This document shows positions 53,599-62,387 of a stretch of DNA of 64,000 nt, in pieces. The translations under genes and the position numbers were made by a program. Origin of the DNA: Polyangiaceae bacterium (GTDB lineage Bacteria > Myxococcota_A > Polyangia > Polyangiales > Polyangiaceae); NCBI GenBank assembly GCA_016715885.1, contig JADJXL010000015.1, positions 496,001 to 560,000 of the forward strand, read 5' to 3'. Each line of letters begins with the position of its first letter. Position 1 is the stretch's first letter. A model generated the notes under the pieces. That model was not told where the DNA came from and searched no databases. It saw only the letters and a list, made by a program, of their open reading frames with translations.

Positions 53599-54266
53599 GT
53601 GTCAGCGCGCATTCTGGTGATCGAGGACGATCGAGAGCTCGGCACGCAAATCGTCAAACGATTGAAAGACGCCGGGTACGAGCCCACATGGTGCAAAGAA
53701 GGTCGCCGGCTTTCGCAGAGCGCTTTGTCGGACGTCGAGCTCGTCATCCTCGACCTCATGCTCCCCGGCGTGTATGGCCTGGACGTCCTCAAGGACCTAC
53801 GCGCATTCTCCGAGGTCCCCGTGCTCGTGCTCAGTGCCCGCAATGATACCTCGGACAAAGTCCGCGCGCTCAAGCTTGGCGCCGATGACTACCTGACCAA
53901 GCCGTTCTGGCCCGAGGAGCTGCTCGAGCGCGTGGCCGCTCGCCTGCGCAGACCCACGATGCGGTGCAAAGACGTCGTGGAGATCGGCCCATTGCGCATC
54001 GATCGCGACAGCCGTGATGTGACGCAATGTGGCGAGCGCGTTGCGCTCACGCGCGTCGAGTTCGAGCTGCTTCTTTCGTTGGCCGAGCGGCCAGGGATGC
54101 CCGTCACGCGGCGCGCGCTGTGTGAGCGTGTGCTCGACGGGCCGCGTGAAGGCGTCGAGCGCACGCTCGACGTCCACGTCTCGCGGCTGCGCAAAAACTC
54201 GGCGCCGAGCTCATCGAGACGGTTTGGGGAATTGGCTATCGCCTTGGTGCCGGGCCGCCGCGATGA
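53599..54266 (+). CDS. OmpR/PhoB-family response regulator (one frameshift at 3' end)
   Basis: Receiver domain: ILVIEDDRELG, phospho-Asp in LVILDLMLPG, the Thr/Ser switch in VLVLSARNDTSDKVRA and DYLTKPFWPEEL. The winged-helix output domain shows VEIGPLRIDRDSRDV and ALTRVEFELLLSLAERPGMPVTRRAL, and VERTLDVHVSRLRK. After this the frame leaves the family, but adding one A to the run at 54193-54197 restores KLGAELIETVWGIGYRLGAGPPR with a stop overlapping the kinase ATG (ATGA). The GTG start gives 222 aa, the standard length. It should bind DNA upstream of targets regulated with its kinase. Confidence 0.93.
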
Positions 54267-55733
54267 GACTCCGAAGCCGCCTCGTGCTTGCGGCGGGCGC
54301 GTCGATGCTCCCCGTCGTGCTTGCCTTGTTTTATTACGACGCTGCGGCCAAGCATCGGGCCGCCGAGCAGCGCCTCGTCGACCATGCTTTCATGCGCATG
54401 TCGTCTGAGCGTGCTGCGTGCGAGGCGGATCCGGCGCATTGGGGAGGCACGAGCGCACCCAGGGCAGGGCACCACCCGGGTGGTCCGCCGATGGGGCCGC
54501 CTCCATGGGACAAACCCATGGGAAAGCCGCCGCCCCATGGCGAGCCGCCGCCTCCGCCGCCCGACGATGGGCATCGGCCGCACGCTCGGCCCGCGGTCCT
54601 CTATGCATACGATGAGGCGTTTCAATCGAAAAACGTCGCCGCGCCTGCTCTCCCGGCGGCATTCGTCCGCGCGGCGGCAGTCCGTGACGTCGTGGCCATG
54701 CCGTATTCGTGGCCGACGTCGGAGGTCGAGGTGCTTGTGCGCATGTCTTGGCGTGCGGGTCCGTGTGCATTCGTGCACGCGCGTGGAACGACCGATCCGG
54801 CATGGGGAGCCATTCTGCCCGAAAGTCCGTTGTGGCTCTTGCCGGTCATGGCCGTCGTCGTTGCAGTGCTCGCCGCGGTGGGGCCCGTGGTTGCGAGAAT
54901 TCGTAGGCTCACCGAAGCCGTGAAGCGTACCGCTCAGGCATCGTATGCGAATGACGTGGCCATGGGTGGCGATGACGAGATTGCCGAGCTTGCGGCGGCA
55001 TTCGACGCAGCGGGGCGCGACATCCGCGCGCAACTTGCCGAGAAGGAGCGGCGCGAGCGGGCGCTGCGCGACTTCGTGGCGAAGACGGCGCACGACGTCA
55101 TGGTGCCGCTCGCCGTGCTCCAGGATCACCTCACCACGTTGCGCGAGCGCGCGGCAACGGGGCTCGCGCCCGAAGCGTCCACCGTGGTCTCGGCCATGAA
55201 CGAGGCTCATTACATGGCTTCGCTCGTGCACAATCTTACTGTCGCGGCGCGGCTCGAGGCGGCCGAGGTGTCTCTTCAGAACAGCTCCGTGGATCTTTGC
55301 GCATTGGTGGAACGCGTCGTAGGCCGGCATCGGCCCATTGCAACGCAGCTCGAAATCTCGCTCGAGCGCGCGGTACCCGCCGAGCCGGTCATCGTTCTTG
55401 CGGACATGACCTTGCTCGAACAAGCCGTCAGCAATGTCACGTACAACGCCGTGCGATACAATCGGCCCGGAGGTCATGTGGCGATTGTGTTGGAGGAGGG
55501 GGGGTGGTTTTTCATTGCGGGTGATCGACGATGGGCCTGGCATTGCGCCGGAGGTGTTATCGCGGCTCGTGGAGCGTGGTTATCGAGGGAACGAGGCTCG
55601 GACGCGCGCGCCGGACGGGCAGGGGCTCGGGCTGCACATTGCGTTTCGGGCGGCCGAGCTGCACGGTTATTCGATGAAGCTCGGGCCGTCGGAGCATGGT
55701 GGGCTCGAGGTGATGTTCGAGATCAAGCGTTGA
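54263..55733 (+). CDS. Membrane sensor histidine kinase (one frameshift)
   Basis: Partner of the response regulator. The N-terminal transmembrane helix (LVLAAGASMLPVVLALFYY) and a second near residue 185 (LLPVMAVVVAVLAAVGPVV) frame a periplasmic sensor rich in Pro, His and Gly (PPMGPPPWDKPMGKPPPHG), suggesting metal or peptide sensing. A HAMP-type linker, the phospho-acceptor KTAHDVMVPLAVLQDHL, and N box LLEQAVSNVTYNAVRYN follow. At the run of seven G (55498-55504) the frame is lost; removing one G restores FSLRVIDDGPGIAPEVLSRL and GQGLGLHIAFRAAELHG, ending at 55733 (489 aa). The 3' end overlaps the convergent dioxygenase gene by 11 bp. Confidence 0.93.
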
Positions 55734-56595
55734 TGGTGATGGCTTTCCACGCCAGTAGCGCGCCGTCGCTTTGCTTTTCGGTTTGCATGACGACTTCGTC
55801 CAGGGAAAGGCCAGCCTCTTGGATCACCTTGTCGCTGGCAATCGGTTGATATCCCATTTTGCTCGTCGGTTCGTAGTTCGGTTGCGAGTTGTAAATCTCT
55901 TGGTTCAGTTCTTCGGCGAAAAACACCTGTGACGTGAGGTATTGGGAGTTTCCGACCGAGACTTTGAAGTGGATATGGTTTGCCCTTCCTCCGTACCAGC
56001 CCGGGAAGTTCGTGTCGAACGTCACGCGGCCGTCGGCGCCGGCCGTCTGGATGCCGCGGTACCAATACGCTCCTGCGGCTTCGGCGTCGCCGCCTGTGCA
56101 AAATGCGTCGTTGTTTCCGTCGATGTCGCCTGAATAAAGGCCGTGAGTATCGCAATGCCAGATTTCGAGCGTGGCGCCTGGTACGGGGTTGCAATTGACG
56201 TCGACGATCAGGAATTCGAGTCGAGTTGGAAGGCCGGGGTATCCTTCGCTCACGTCTTTGCGGAAGAGTTTGTCGCTTGTCGCGTGGCAGGGCCCTTCTG
56301 TCGAGGACTTGTACACGTTGCACGTTGGGCCGATGCCCGATTCGAATGGATTGCCGTAATCCTTGCCTTCGAGCACCGACGTGCCGCCGGATGCCCACCC
56401 GCCGGACGACGACCCACCCGCACCGCCTTCGCCCCCGGCGCCTGCACCGCCGCTACCACTGCCGCCAGCCCCTCCGCTCCCCGCGGTGGCGTTGGTGTTC
56501 GTGTTGTCGCCGCAGTTGACGAGCAAAGCTGCTGCTCCGAGTCCACTCACCAATCGGAGCATGTCACGTCGGGACGTTGTTTTTTGGTTCGACAT
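55723..56595 (-). CDS. Tat-exported intradiol-dioxygenase-like protein
   Basis: The ATG at 56595 gives a twin-arginine-type leader (TSRRDMLRLVSGLGAAALLVNCG) that also carries a lipobox-like Cys, then a Gly/Ser/Ala linker. The ectodomain resembles protocatechuate 3,4-dioxygenase: PTRLEFLIVDVNCNPVPGATLEIWHCDTHGLYSGD and GAYWYRGIQTAGADGRVTFDTNFPGWYGGRANHIHFKV (in parts) contain the Tyr, Tyr, His-x-His ligand set of the Fe(III) centre. Secreted members of this family are widespread in bacteria with unclear substrates; aromatic ring cleavage or an oxidoreductase role is possible. Folding before export by Tat fits a cytoplasmically loaded iron cofactor. Confidence 0.88.
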   Translation of the reverse strand: MSNQKTTSRRDMLRLVSGLGAAALLVNCGDNTNTNATAGSGGAGGSGSGGAGAGGEGGAGGSSSGGWASGGTSVLEGKDYGNPFESGIGPTCNVYKSSTEGPCHATSDKLFRKDVSEGYPGLPTRLEFLIVDVNCNPVPGATLEIWHCDTHGLYSGDIDGNNDAFCTGGDAEAAGAYWYRGIQTAGADGRVTFDTNFPGWYGGRANHIHFKVSVGNSQYLTSQVFFAEELNQEIYNSQPNYEPTSKMGYQPIASDKVIQEAGLSLDEVVMQTEKQSDGALLAWKAITINA

Positions 56596-56825
56596 ATCGG
56601 ATCCTCCTGGCCGTTCGGGGCGGCGTTCGCCGCGCTCGATGCTCGTCTCCCATGCAGATGTTACGAAAACCTTAAGCGGCACTCATTTTTTCGCCTCGTC
56701 CGGCTCGCCCGGTGAGCATGCTGCGGGGCGGCGCGAGTGCTGGTGGGTGGATGCGCGAGCATCGTGGGACGACGTTGCGGGATTGACAGGAGGGGACGGA
56801 AGTGGCAACAAGGGGTCGCGCTCTG

Positions 56826-56912
56826 GGAGGAGTGGCCGAGTGGTCGAAGGCAACGGTTTTGAAAACCGTCGTACGGGGAACTGTACCAGGGGTTCGAATC
56901 CCTTCTCCTCCG
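56826..56912 (+). tRNA. tRNA-Ser (anticodon UGA)
   Basis: The acceptor stem GGAGGAG (56826-56832) pairs with CTCCTCC (56905-56911), leaving G as discriminator; CCA is not encoded. The anticodon arm is ACGGT-TTTGAAA-ACCGT with anticodon TGA at 56860-56862. The long variable arm (GTACGGGGAACTGTAC) is typical of serine tRNA, and GGTTCGAATC gives the T loop. Length is 87 nt. Confidence 0.96.
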
Positions 56913-56977
56913 CTGGATTTACGTCGGGCTCGGCTGCCTGTAGAGGACTGGACCGTCTGACGCAGTGGTAACACCAC

Positions 56978-57511
56978 GTGGAACCTTTCCTCATCATTCT
57001 GTCCCTCGCTGCCCTTGTCGCCATGGCCTTCTTTGCCGTGAAGGCCCGCAACGCCGAGGCTGCCCTGGGGCGAGCCAACGCTGCCAATGCCGACCTCGCG
57101 AAGCAAATGGCGACCCTCGATGAGCAAGTATCCGCGTTGCAGAAAGACGTGCATCGCCTGAGCCGCTACCAGTGCGTCGAAGACGCCGAAAAAGTCGCCG
57201 CATCCATTCGCGTGGAAGCGGAGACGATGCGGGCCGATGCCGCCGCCGAGGCGTCTCGATTGAAGTTCGAGTCCGAAGCTGCCGCGTCGAGGACGAAAGC
57301 AGATGCGGAAATATGGGCTGCAAAGCATCGACACCAAGCGGAAGCGGATTCCGCCAAAGTCGTTTTGGACGCCCGACAAGAGGCAAGCCGCATTGTGACC
57401 GATGCACAAATCGCCGTCGAACAGGCGCGTGCGGAGGCTCGAGTGACGACGGCTCGGGCCGCGGTCGATGCTGCCCGCATGACCGATGATGCTCTTCGAC
57501 GCACCAAATGA
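56978..57511 (+). CDS. Membrane-anchored coiled-coil protein, 177 aa
   Basis: One N-terminal transmembrane helix (FLIILSLAALVAMAFFAV) is followed by about 150 residues of strongly heptad-like, Ala/Glu/Arg/Gln-rich helix (ADLAKQMATLDEQVSALQKDVHRL, AAEASRLKFESEAAASRTKADAEI, IAVEQARAEARVTTARAAVDAAR). The shape resembles F-type ATPase b-subunit stalks or DivIVA/YtfJ-like scaffolds, but no family is certain. The start is a GTG, without a strong ribosome site. It lies right after the tRNA gene. Confidence 0.6.
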   Translation: MEPFLIILSLAALVAMAFFAVKARNAEAALGRANAANADLAKQMATLDEQVSALQKDVHRLSRYQCVEDAEKVAASIRVEAETMRADAAAEASRLKFESEAAASRTKADAEIWAAKHRHQAEADSAKVVLDARQEASRIVTDAQIAVEQARAEARVTTARAAVDAARMTDDALRRTK

Positions 57512-57573
57512 GCTTCAGCCGAGCCGTTCGGACGAATGTTTCCTCGAGGGCGCTGCCGTGATATCGTCGGCGC

Positions 57574-58134
57574 ATGTCGACCTTTCTCGCCCGCGCGACG
57601 CCGTCCATTTTGCCAAGTCTTCTGGTCGCATGCTCGTTCGTCGTCATCGGGTGCAGCAAACGCATTCCCAATGAAGTCGCGCCGGCGGTCGATGCCAATT
57701 TGCCCGTTGCCATTCAAGTAGCGGCCGATACGGCAAAGCTCTGTCCGTCGCTGAAAGCGGGCGCCCCATTCCAGCCCAATCCAATGGCAGCACCACCGCC
57801 CCCTCCTTCGCCCGCCACGGGATCGGCGCTTGCTTCGCATGCCCAAGTCGCCGACGTGCTCGTAACGTGCTCGTGGCCCGACCCGCGTGATCCATCGGGC
57901 GCTACGTTTGCTGGCACATCGTTTCCACGATTGAAAGGCAAATCGGCCGTTCCGCTGAGGCCCGTGACCATGGCCGAAGACATGGCGCTGAATACGTGCA
58001 AAAAGGACCATCAAAATTGCGAGCAAGTCGTCGTTCCGTCGCGGCATGTGGCCAGCGAAGCATCCGCGGACATTCGCGTCATTCGTAAAACCCCGGACGG
58101 CACCGTCGAAGTCATTGTGATTCTGACGCCTTGA
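57574..58134 (+). CDS. Hypothetical lipoprotein, 186 aa
   Basis: A signal peptide with lipobox VVIGC (Cys27) leads to a mature domain with a Pro-rich loop (NPMAAPPPPPSPATG) and several Cys (KLCPSL, LVTCSWPDP, NTCKKDHQNCEQV) that can pair. The C-terminal strand DGTVEVIVILTP closes a beta-rich fold. No family recognised. A 129-bp gap separates it from the next lipoprotein gene; AT-rich sequence around 58200-58260 may hold a promoter. Confidence 0.7.
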   Translation: MSTFLARATPSILPSLLVACSFVVIGCSKRIPNEVAPAVDANLPVAIQVAADTAKLCPSLKAGAPFQPNPMAAPPPPPSPATGSALASHAQVADVLVTCSWPDPRDPSGATFAGTSFPRLKGKSAVPLRPVTMAEDMALNTCKKDHQNCEQVVVPSRHVASEASADIRVIRKTPDGTVEVIVILTP

Positions 58135-58549
58135 TTTCCGCACTGCGAAAACTGCGTTGAGTGCAGAATCCGCACTGCAATGGCAGCATGCGCGATATGC
58201 GTCGTGTCGTGAAAACACCTGCTTGACAAACGGAATGATCTTTGCAAGCGTCGATCCACTGGGGTGACGCGCATGAAAGCATTTCTGTTCGCAGCAGCCG
58301 TTTTGCTGCTCGGATGTGGCGATTCCACGCCTGCCGCTGGGACCACTTCGGATCCGCCCGTTGTTGATGATGCGGTGTATGCGCTTCGAGTTCGCGTTGT
58401 ATTCGTGGCCGACGGGCAAGGCGTCCCGATTGGGGCGCAAAATGGCGCCATCGTGCATGTGCCTCCCGGCGATGTCATCGGCAAGAACCTCGTTTGGGCG
58501 ACGACGACCAGTGGCGAAAACATTTTTAATGTGCTTCCCATGGAAAACG

Positions 58550-60041
58550 CTGAGCATTCATCGCATCTTCCGTTCGTCCTCGATCGCAGCCAGTGCCGCG
58601 GCGATCGGCAGGATGAAATCCAAACCCCGCTGGATCGTGATGGAGCCTGGTGGCCCGCCGGAAGACTTGCCCATGTACCCGCCGAGTTCCGCCAGCCATA
58701 TCGTGAATTGGCCAATGGTGGGCATTGATTCGAGGATCGTCTCGGTTTGTTTTTTGTATTTTCGCTTCATGAGAAGAGTCGCCGCGATTTCGTGAGGTCC
58801 AAACTCGATAGACGCGGGCTGTAATGGGTCGGTGCGGGCGAGCAGCTTGATACGCTCAATACGGGCGGCAGTTGCGGCCATGATCATCGCCCACTTTATA
58901 ACACGCCGGGTCGAACGTAGCTGCGTATCTTCCACTCGGCAGGCCCCTGACTTCCACGTTTGTGCAGATCCTCGATTCGCCAGCGCTGCGTATACCCGTA
59001 CAACACGAGCGCCACGTCCTCATCCGTATCGATTGAGTGATTCGTCACGAGCCGCCAATGAATCGGCTCTTCGCCATCAGGTATCGTGCCCATTTCGTGC
59101 ACGTCAACGATATTCACCGGCAGGAGGTATCGCTCACGGGTGGCTCGCTCGAACATATCGAGCACCACCGATGTCGTGTGAATGCGCAGCGTGGCCATTC
59201 TTCCTTTTCGGTCATCCCGCGATCGTACGAATAGCCGATAGGTCCCACGTGGTGGCGTTCGTGCGAGGACTTCGGCAAGGCGCTCCTTGCGCCTGCCATT
59301 CCGAACGAAACGAGATCCATAGGTCGAACGGGCCGTAAACCATTGCCCGGTGTCATGGAGCGATTTGAGTGTCGCATAGCGGTCGCCTTCGCGGTCTATT
59401 TGGAACCATAATCGCGTTTTCGATGCCGCCAGCCGCTCGTTGCTCGCCTCGATCGTGCGGAGCCAATGGCGTGTCTCTTTCTCTGCAACCACACGACGAC
59501 GGCAGTCATTGCGTTTTTTCTGTGGCACACGGTTCCACCATTGCTGGTCGACGATCCCGAGCGGCACACCATCAGAGGAAACCGCATAGGAATGGATGAC
59601 CTTGAGCCCGCGAGCGCCAAGCTTCGTGGTGCCGATGGCACCGAAGTCTTTCGTGTATTTTCGATCGGTCAGCCGAAGGCTCGTGCCATCAACGGTGACG
59701 AAAACGAACGGCTGCCCTCGCATCGGCCAGCGGTCGCCATGGCGATTGCGTCGAGGATATCACTCTCTCGAATATGCGGATTCGCCAGGAAATCATATGC
59801 TCCTTGCCGCTCGGCGTGCGAACGAAAAACGTCCAAGACCGTCCCGCCGGGATGCCTCGCAGCCTCCGCTGCCATCCGAACCAGACGAAGCGTGCGCCGT
59901 GCGTCGCCAAGCTGCGCGTGACCGAATTCCTCGTGCGCCCATTCCCGTGTCTCTTGCCGACTTGCGATGATCATCGCCGGTGAGAGCAGTCGAAAGGAGC
60001 TATAAATTCCCAGGAAAAACCTAGATGCGATGAATGCTCAG
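58550..60041 (-). mobile_element. IS4-family, IS50-like insertion sequence with 19-bp ends and 10-bp target duplication
   Basis: The left end CTGAGCATTCATCGCATCT (58550-58568) is an exact inverted match to the right end (60023-60041). It is flanked by the direct repeat ATGGAAAACG (58540-58549 and 60042-60051), the target-site duplication. Total length is 1492 bp with one transposase gene filling almost all of it. The 19-bp ends and YREK-type transposase resemble IS50, although the duplication is 10 bp rather than 9. Ends and duplication are intact, so the insertion is recent. Confidence 0.95.
58558..59974 (-). CDS. IS4-family (IS50/Tn5-like) transposase, two homopolymer frameshifts
   Basis: Three frames join into 472 aa. 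The N-terminal part (WAHEEFGHAQLGDARRTLRLVRM, GTVLDVFRSHAERQGAYDFLANP) is the Tn5-type DNA-binding region. Adding one base in the C run 59715-59717 leads into FVFVTVDGTSLRL with the first catalytic Asp, and later WFQIDREGDRYATL with the second. Adding one base in the T run 58959-58961 restores YTQRWRIEDLHKTWKSG, the Y-x2-R-x3-E-x6-K signature with the catalytic Glu. The C-terminal helix bundle ends ...FILPIAAALAAIEDERKMR within the left inverted repeat. Both breaks are at short homopolymers, so the protein may be functional. Confidence 0.92.
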
Positions 60042-60316
60042 ATGGAAAACGGGAAAACGCTCGTGCAGGACGACCTTACTGCGGAATTTCAATCGTCTCC
60101 GCGTTACGGAAATGGTGCCTGGGAAATGGCGGCCTTCGTGTCGATTGCCGGAGCAAGCCCACTTCAAGGGCCTCAGCCGGGCGATCTGGCGGCCTTCGAC
60201 AATTCTCCTCCGCCTGCGGGGCAACCCCCCGTGACGGGCGTGTCCGTACGCATGACTGTAAATGGTGCCGATGCCGAAGTGTCGCTTGGGAATCAACACT
60301 TCATTCAGTATTGACC

Positions 60317-61408
60317 ATGCGCATTCCGAGCCTCCTTGCCATTTCGTTATTCGCCTTCGGTTGCGCACCCGACTCTGCTGTCACTTCAACGCCGGCATTG
60401 CGTGCTCCGGCATTCGGCCCGGTCCCCCTGCTGCCCGAATGGAACGATGATCCTCCCACGAAAGCCAAAGAAGAGCTCGGACGATTCTTGTTTTTCGACC
60501 CTCGCTTATCGGCCAGCGGAAATACGAATTGTGACATTTGCCATGTCGCCGCGACGCGGTTTCAAGACAATCTCATCACGGCGGTTCCCGACCGTTCGTA
60601 TCCCGAAGCATTTCCTCGCACCGATCGCAACACGACCTCGATGCTCAACATCGTCTATGCGCCCATTTTTCGCTGGGACGGTTCGAGCACCGATTTGGTC
60701 GACGTTATGGTATTTCCCTTTGCCGAAGCCAACATGAACCTTGGGCAGGACGTACCTGCCGCGCAATTGGCGCTCTACGGCAAAATCACGGAATCGATTC
60801 CCGAATATATGCCACTTTTCGAACAGGCATTTGGAGAAAACCCCAAGACGCTCGCGCCCTCCGAAGTTTTCCGTCGCACGGGGCGTGCGCTTGCCGCATT
60901 TTCGCGTCGAATGGTGTCCCGCGATTCTGCATTCGACAAGTGGAATGCGGGCGATGATGGAGCGATGAATGACGCTGCCGTCCGAGGCTTCGAATTGTTC
61001 AGCGGACGCGCTCGATGCAGCTCTTGTCATTCGGGCCCTTTCTTTACCGATTTTGCATTTCACAATGTTTCCACGGCCATTCCGGGCGCCGACGGAAAGC
61101 GCGACGACGAAGGGCGGTTTGCCGTGACGGGCGACGAAAAAGATCGAGGCGCATTTTTGACGCCCACACTCCGGAGCGTCATCGACACCCAGCCCTATTT
61201 TCACGATGGCAGCGGGGCCTTTTTGCGTGACGTCATTGCTCATTTCACGTCCGAGGCAGCGCTCGCCGATCCTTTACATGATCCCTTGCTCGATCCTTCC
61301 GTAAAGCTTTCCGACGCGGAAATAGCGGATATCATTGAATTTCTCCGAGCTCTCCGTGGAGCGCCGCTCGGCGACGAAGTCCTTGCACCCTCTACCATGC
61401 CCCCATGA
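60317..61408 (+). CDS. Di-heme cytochrome c peroxidase / MauG-family lipoprotein
   Basis: The ATG at 60317 gives a signal peptide with lipobox FAFGC; it starts 2 bp after the stop of the disrupted gene. Two CxxCH haem sites are present: NCDICHVAATRF (about residue 77) and CSSCHSGPFFTD (about 240), as in bacterial CCP/MauG proteins. Other family features are GRFLFFDPRLSASGNTNC, LNIVYAPIFRWDG, and FLTPTLRSVIDTQPYFHDGSG. It may reduce H2O2 or modify a partner in the periplasm using electrons from a small cytochrome, plausibly the neighbour at 61428. At 363 aa it has the normal length. Confidence 0.93.
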   Translation: MRIPSLLAISLFAFGCAPDSAVTSTPALRAPAFGPVPLLPEWNDDPPTKAKEELGRFLFFDPRLSASGNTNCDICHVAATRFQDNLITAVPDRSYPEAFPRTDRNTTSMLNIVYAPIFRWDGSSTDLVDVMVFPFAEANMNLGQDVPAAQLALYGKITESIPEYMPLFEQAFGENPKTLAPSEVFRRTGRALAAFSRRMVSRDSAFDKWNAGDDGAMNDAAVRGFELFSGRARCSSCHSGPFFTDFAFHNVSTAIPGADGKRDDEGRFAVTGDEKDRGAFLTPTLRSVIDTQPYFHDGSGAFLRDVIAHFTSEAALADPLHDPLLDPSVKLSDAEIADIIEFLRALRGAPLGDEVLAPSTMPP

Positions 61409-61427
61409 ACAAAAGGAGTTTTGACGT

Positions 61428-62387
61428 ATGAACCTTTCCCGATTCGCCCTCGCGTCGTTCGTTCTCTTTATCGGTTGTGGCGACGAAACGCCGACGCCGA
61501 CGCCCACGCCTACGGAAAAGGCCAGCGTCGAGCGAGGCAAATACATCGTGGATCACCTTGGTCCTTGTGGTCAATGCCATACGCCCAAGCTGCCCGACGG
61601 AATGCCCGACCCCAACGCATTCCTGGGTGGTGACGACTGTTTCATCGACGTCGATCCGATGGATCCCAATATCGGTTGTATTTCCGCGCCAAACATCACC
61701 AATCATGCAGCCGGCCTCGCCAATCGTTCGGACGACGAAATCAAAGACATGATCACCAAGGGCATTCGTCCTGATGGATCGGCTATGTTCCCCATCATGC
61801 CGTACTTCCTCATTGCGACATTCACGCCGAACGACGTCGATTCCGTCATCATGTATTTGCGCACGACGCAACCCGTCGACCGAAAGACCGCACCGAATCA
61901 GCCCCCGTTCGACGTTCCCATTTCTGCACCAGCTCCGCCACTGCAAGCGGACGAAATGCCCATGCCAACCGTCGAAAGTGATGCAACCATGCGCGGTCGT
62001 TATCTTGCGACCGCCGCGTGCATTACGTGTCACACACCGCTTGTCGAACCGACGGATTTCCGCACCCTCGACAAGACGAAATTATTTGCGGGGAACAACA
62101 TGTTTGCCTCCGCGGTCCTCGGATACCCGAGCCCTCCGTTTCCGCAGGTCATCCATTCGACGAATCTCACGCCGCATCCGACCACGGGTCTGGGCTATAC
62201 GAAGGAGCAATTGATCAATTTGCTCGAGACCGCAAAAGACAAAACCGGGGGCAACGTTTGTCCTCCCATGCCCATCAAAGGGGCGTACCAGGGTCTTACC
62301 GATGCCGACATGAGCGATTTGGCCGATTACATTCTCGCATTGCCGCCCATTGACAATGCAATCGCCGGCACGTGCGTTGCGCCTTGA
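61428..62387 (+). CDS. Di-heme c-type cytochrome lipoprotein
   Basis: AAAGGAG lies just upstream of the ATG at 61428. The signal peptide ends in lipobox LFIGC, followed by a Thr-Pro repeat linker (TPTPTPTPT). Two haem motifs are visible: GPCGQCHTPKL (about residue 47) and AACITCHTPL (about 204), each in a cytochrome-c-type fold with ISAPNITNHAAG and IHSTNLTPHPTTGLG, plus distal Met candidates (FPIMPY, CPPMPI). This layout resembles the di-heme subunits of alcohol or aldehyde dehydrogenase cytochromes. It lies 19 bp after the peroxidase and is probably its electron partner. Confidence 0.93.
   Translation: MNLSRFALASFVLFIGCGDETPTPTPTPTEKASVERGKYIVDHLGPCGQCHTPKLPDGMPDPNAFLGGDDCFIDVDPMDPNIGCISAPNITNHAAGLANRSDDEIKDMITKGIRPDGSAMFPIMPYFLIATFTPNDVDSVIMYLRTTQPVDRKTAPNQPPFDVPISAPAPPLQADEMPMPTVESDATMRGRYLATAACITCHTPLVEPTDFRTLDKTKLFAGNNMFASAVLGYPSPPFPQVIHSTNLTPHPTTGLGYTKEQLINLLETAKDKTGGNVCPPMPIKGAYQGLTDADMSDLADYILALPPIDNAIAGTCVAP

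Larger units (their letters stand above)
58264..60314 (+). pseudogene. Lipoprotein gene disrupted by an insertion sequence
   Basis: The 5' part (58264-58549) encodes a signal peptide with lipobox LLLGC and a beta domain ending ...NIFNVLPMEN. The 3' part resumes after the IS as ENGKTLVQDDLTAEFQSS...VSLGNQHFIQY with a stop at 60312-60314. Removing the IS and one copy of the target duplication joins 58264-58549 to 60052-60314 in frame, giving 182 aa. The ancestral product was an exported lipoprotein of unknown family, first in a set with a di-heme peroxidase and a di-heme cytochrome, so it may have served electron transfer. The stop overlaps the region just before the peroxidase ATG. Confidence 0.9.

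Noticed and set aside
56826..56912. tRNA-Ser as attachment site of an integrated element
   Set aside because: No integrase gene nearby and no repeated 3' tRNA fragment seen in the window.
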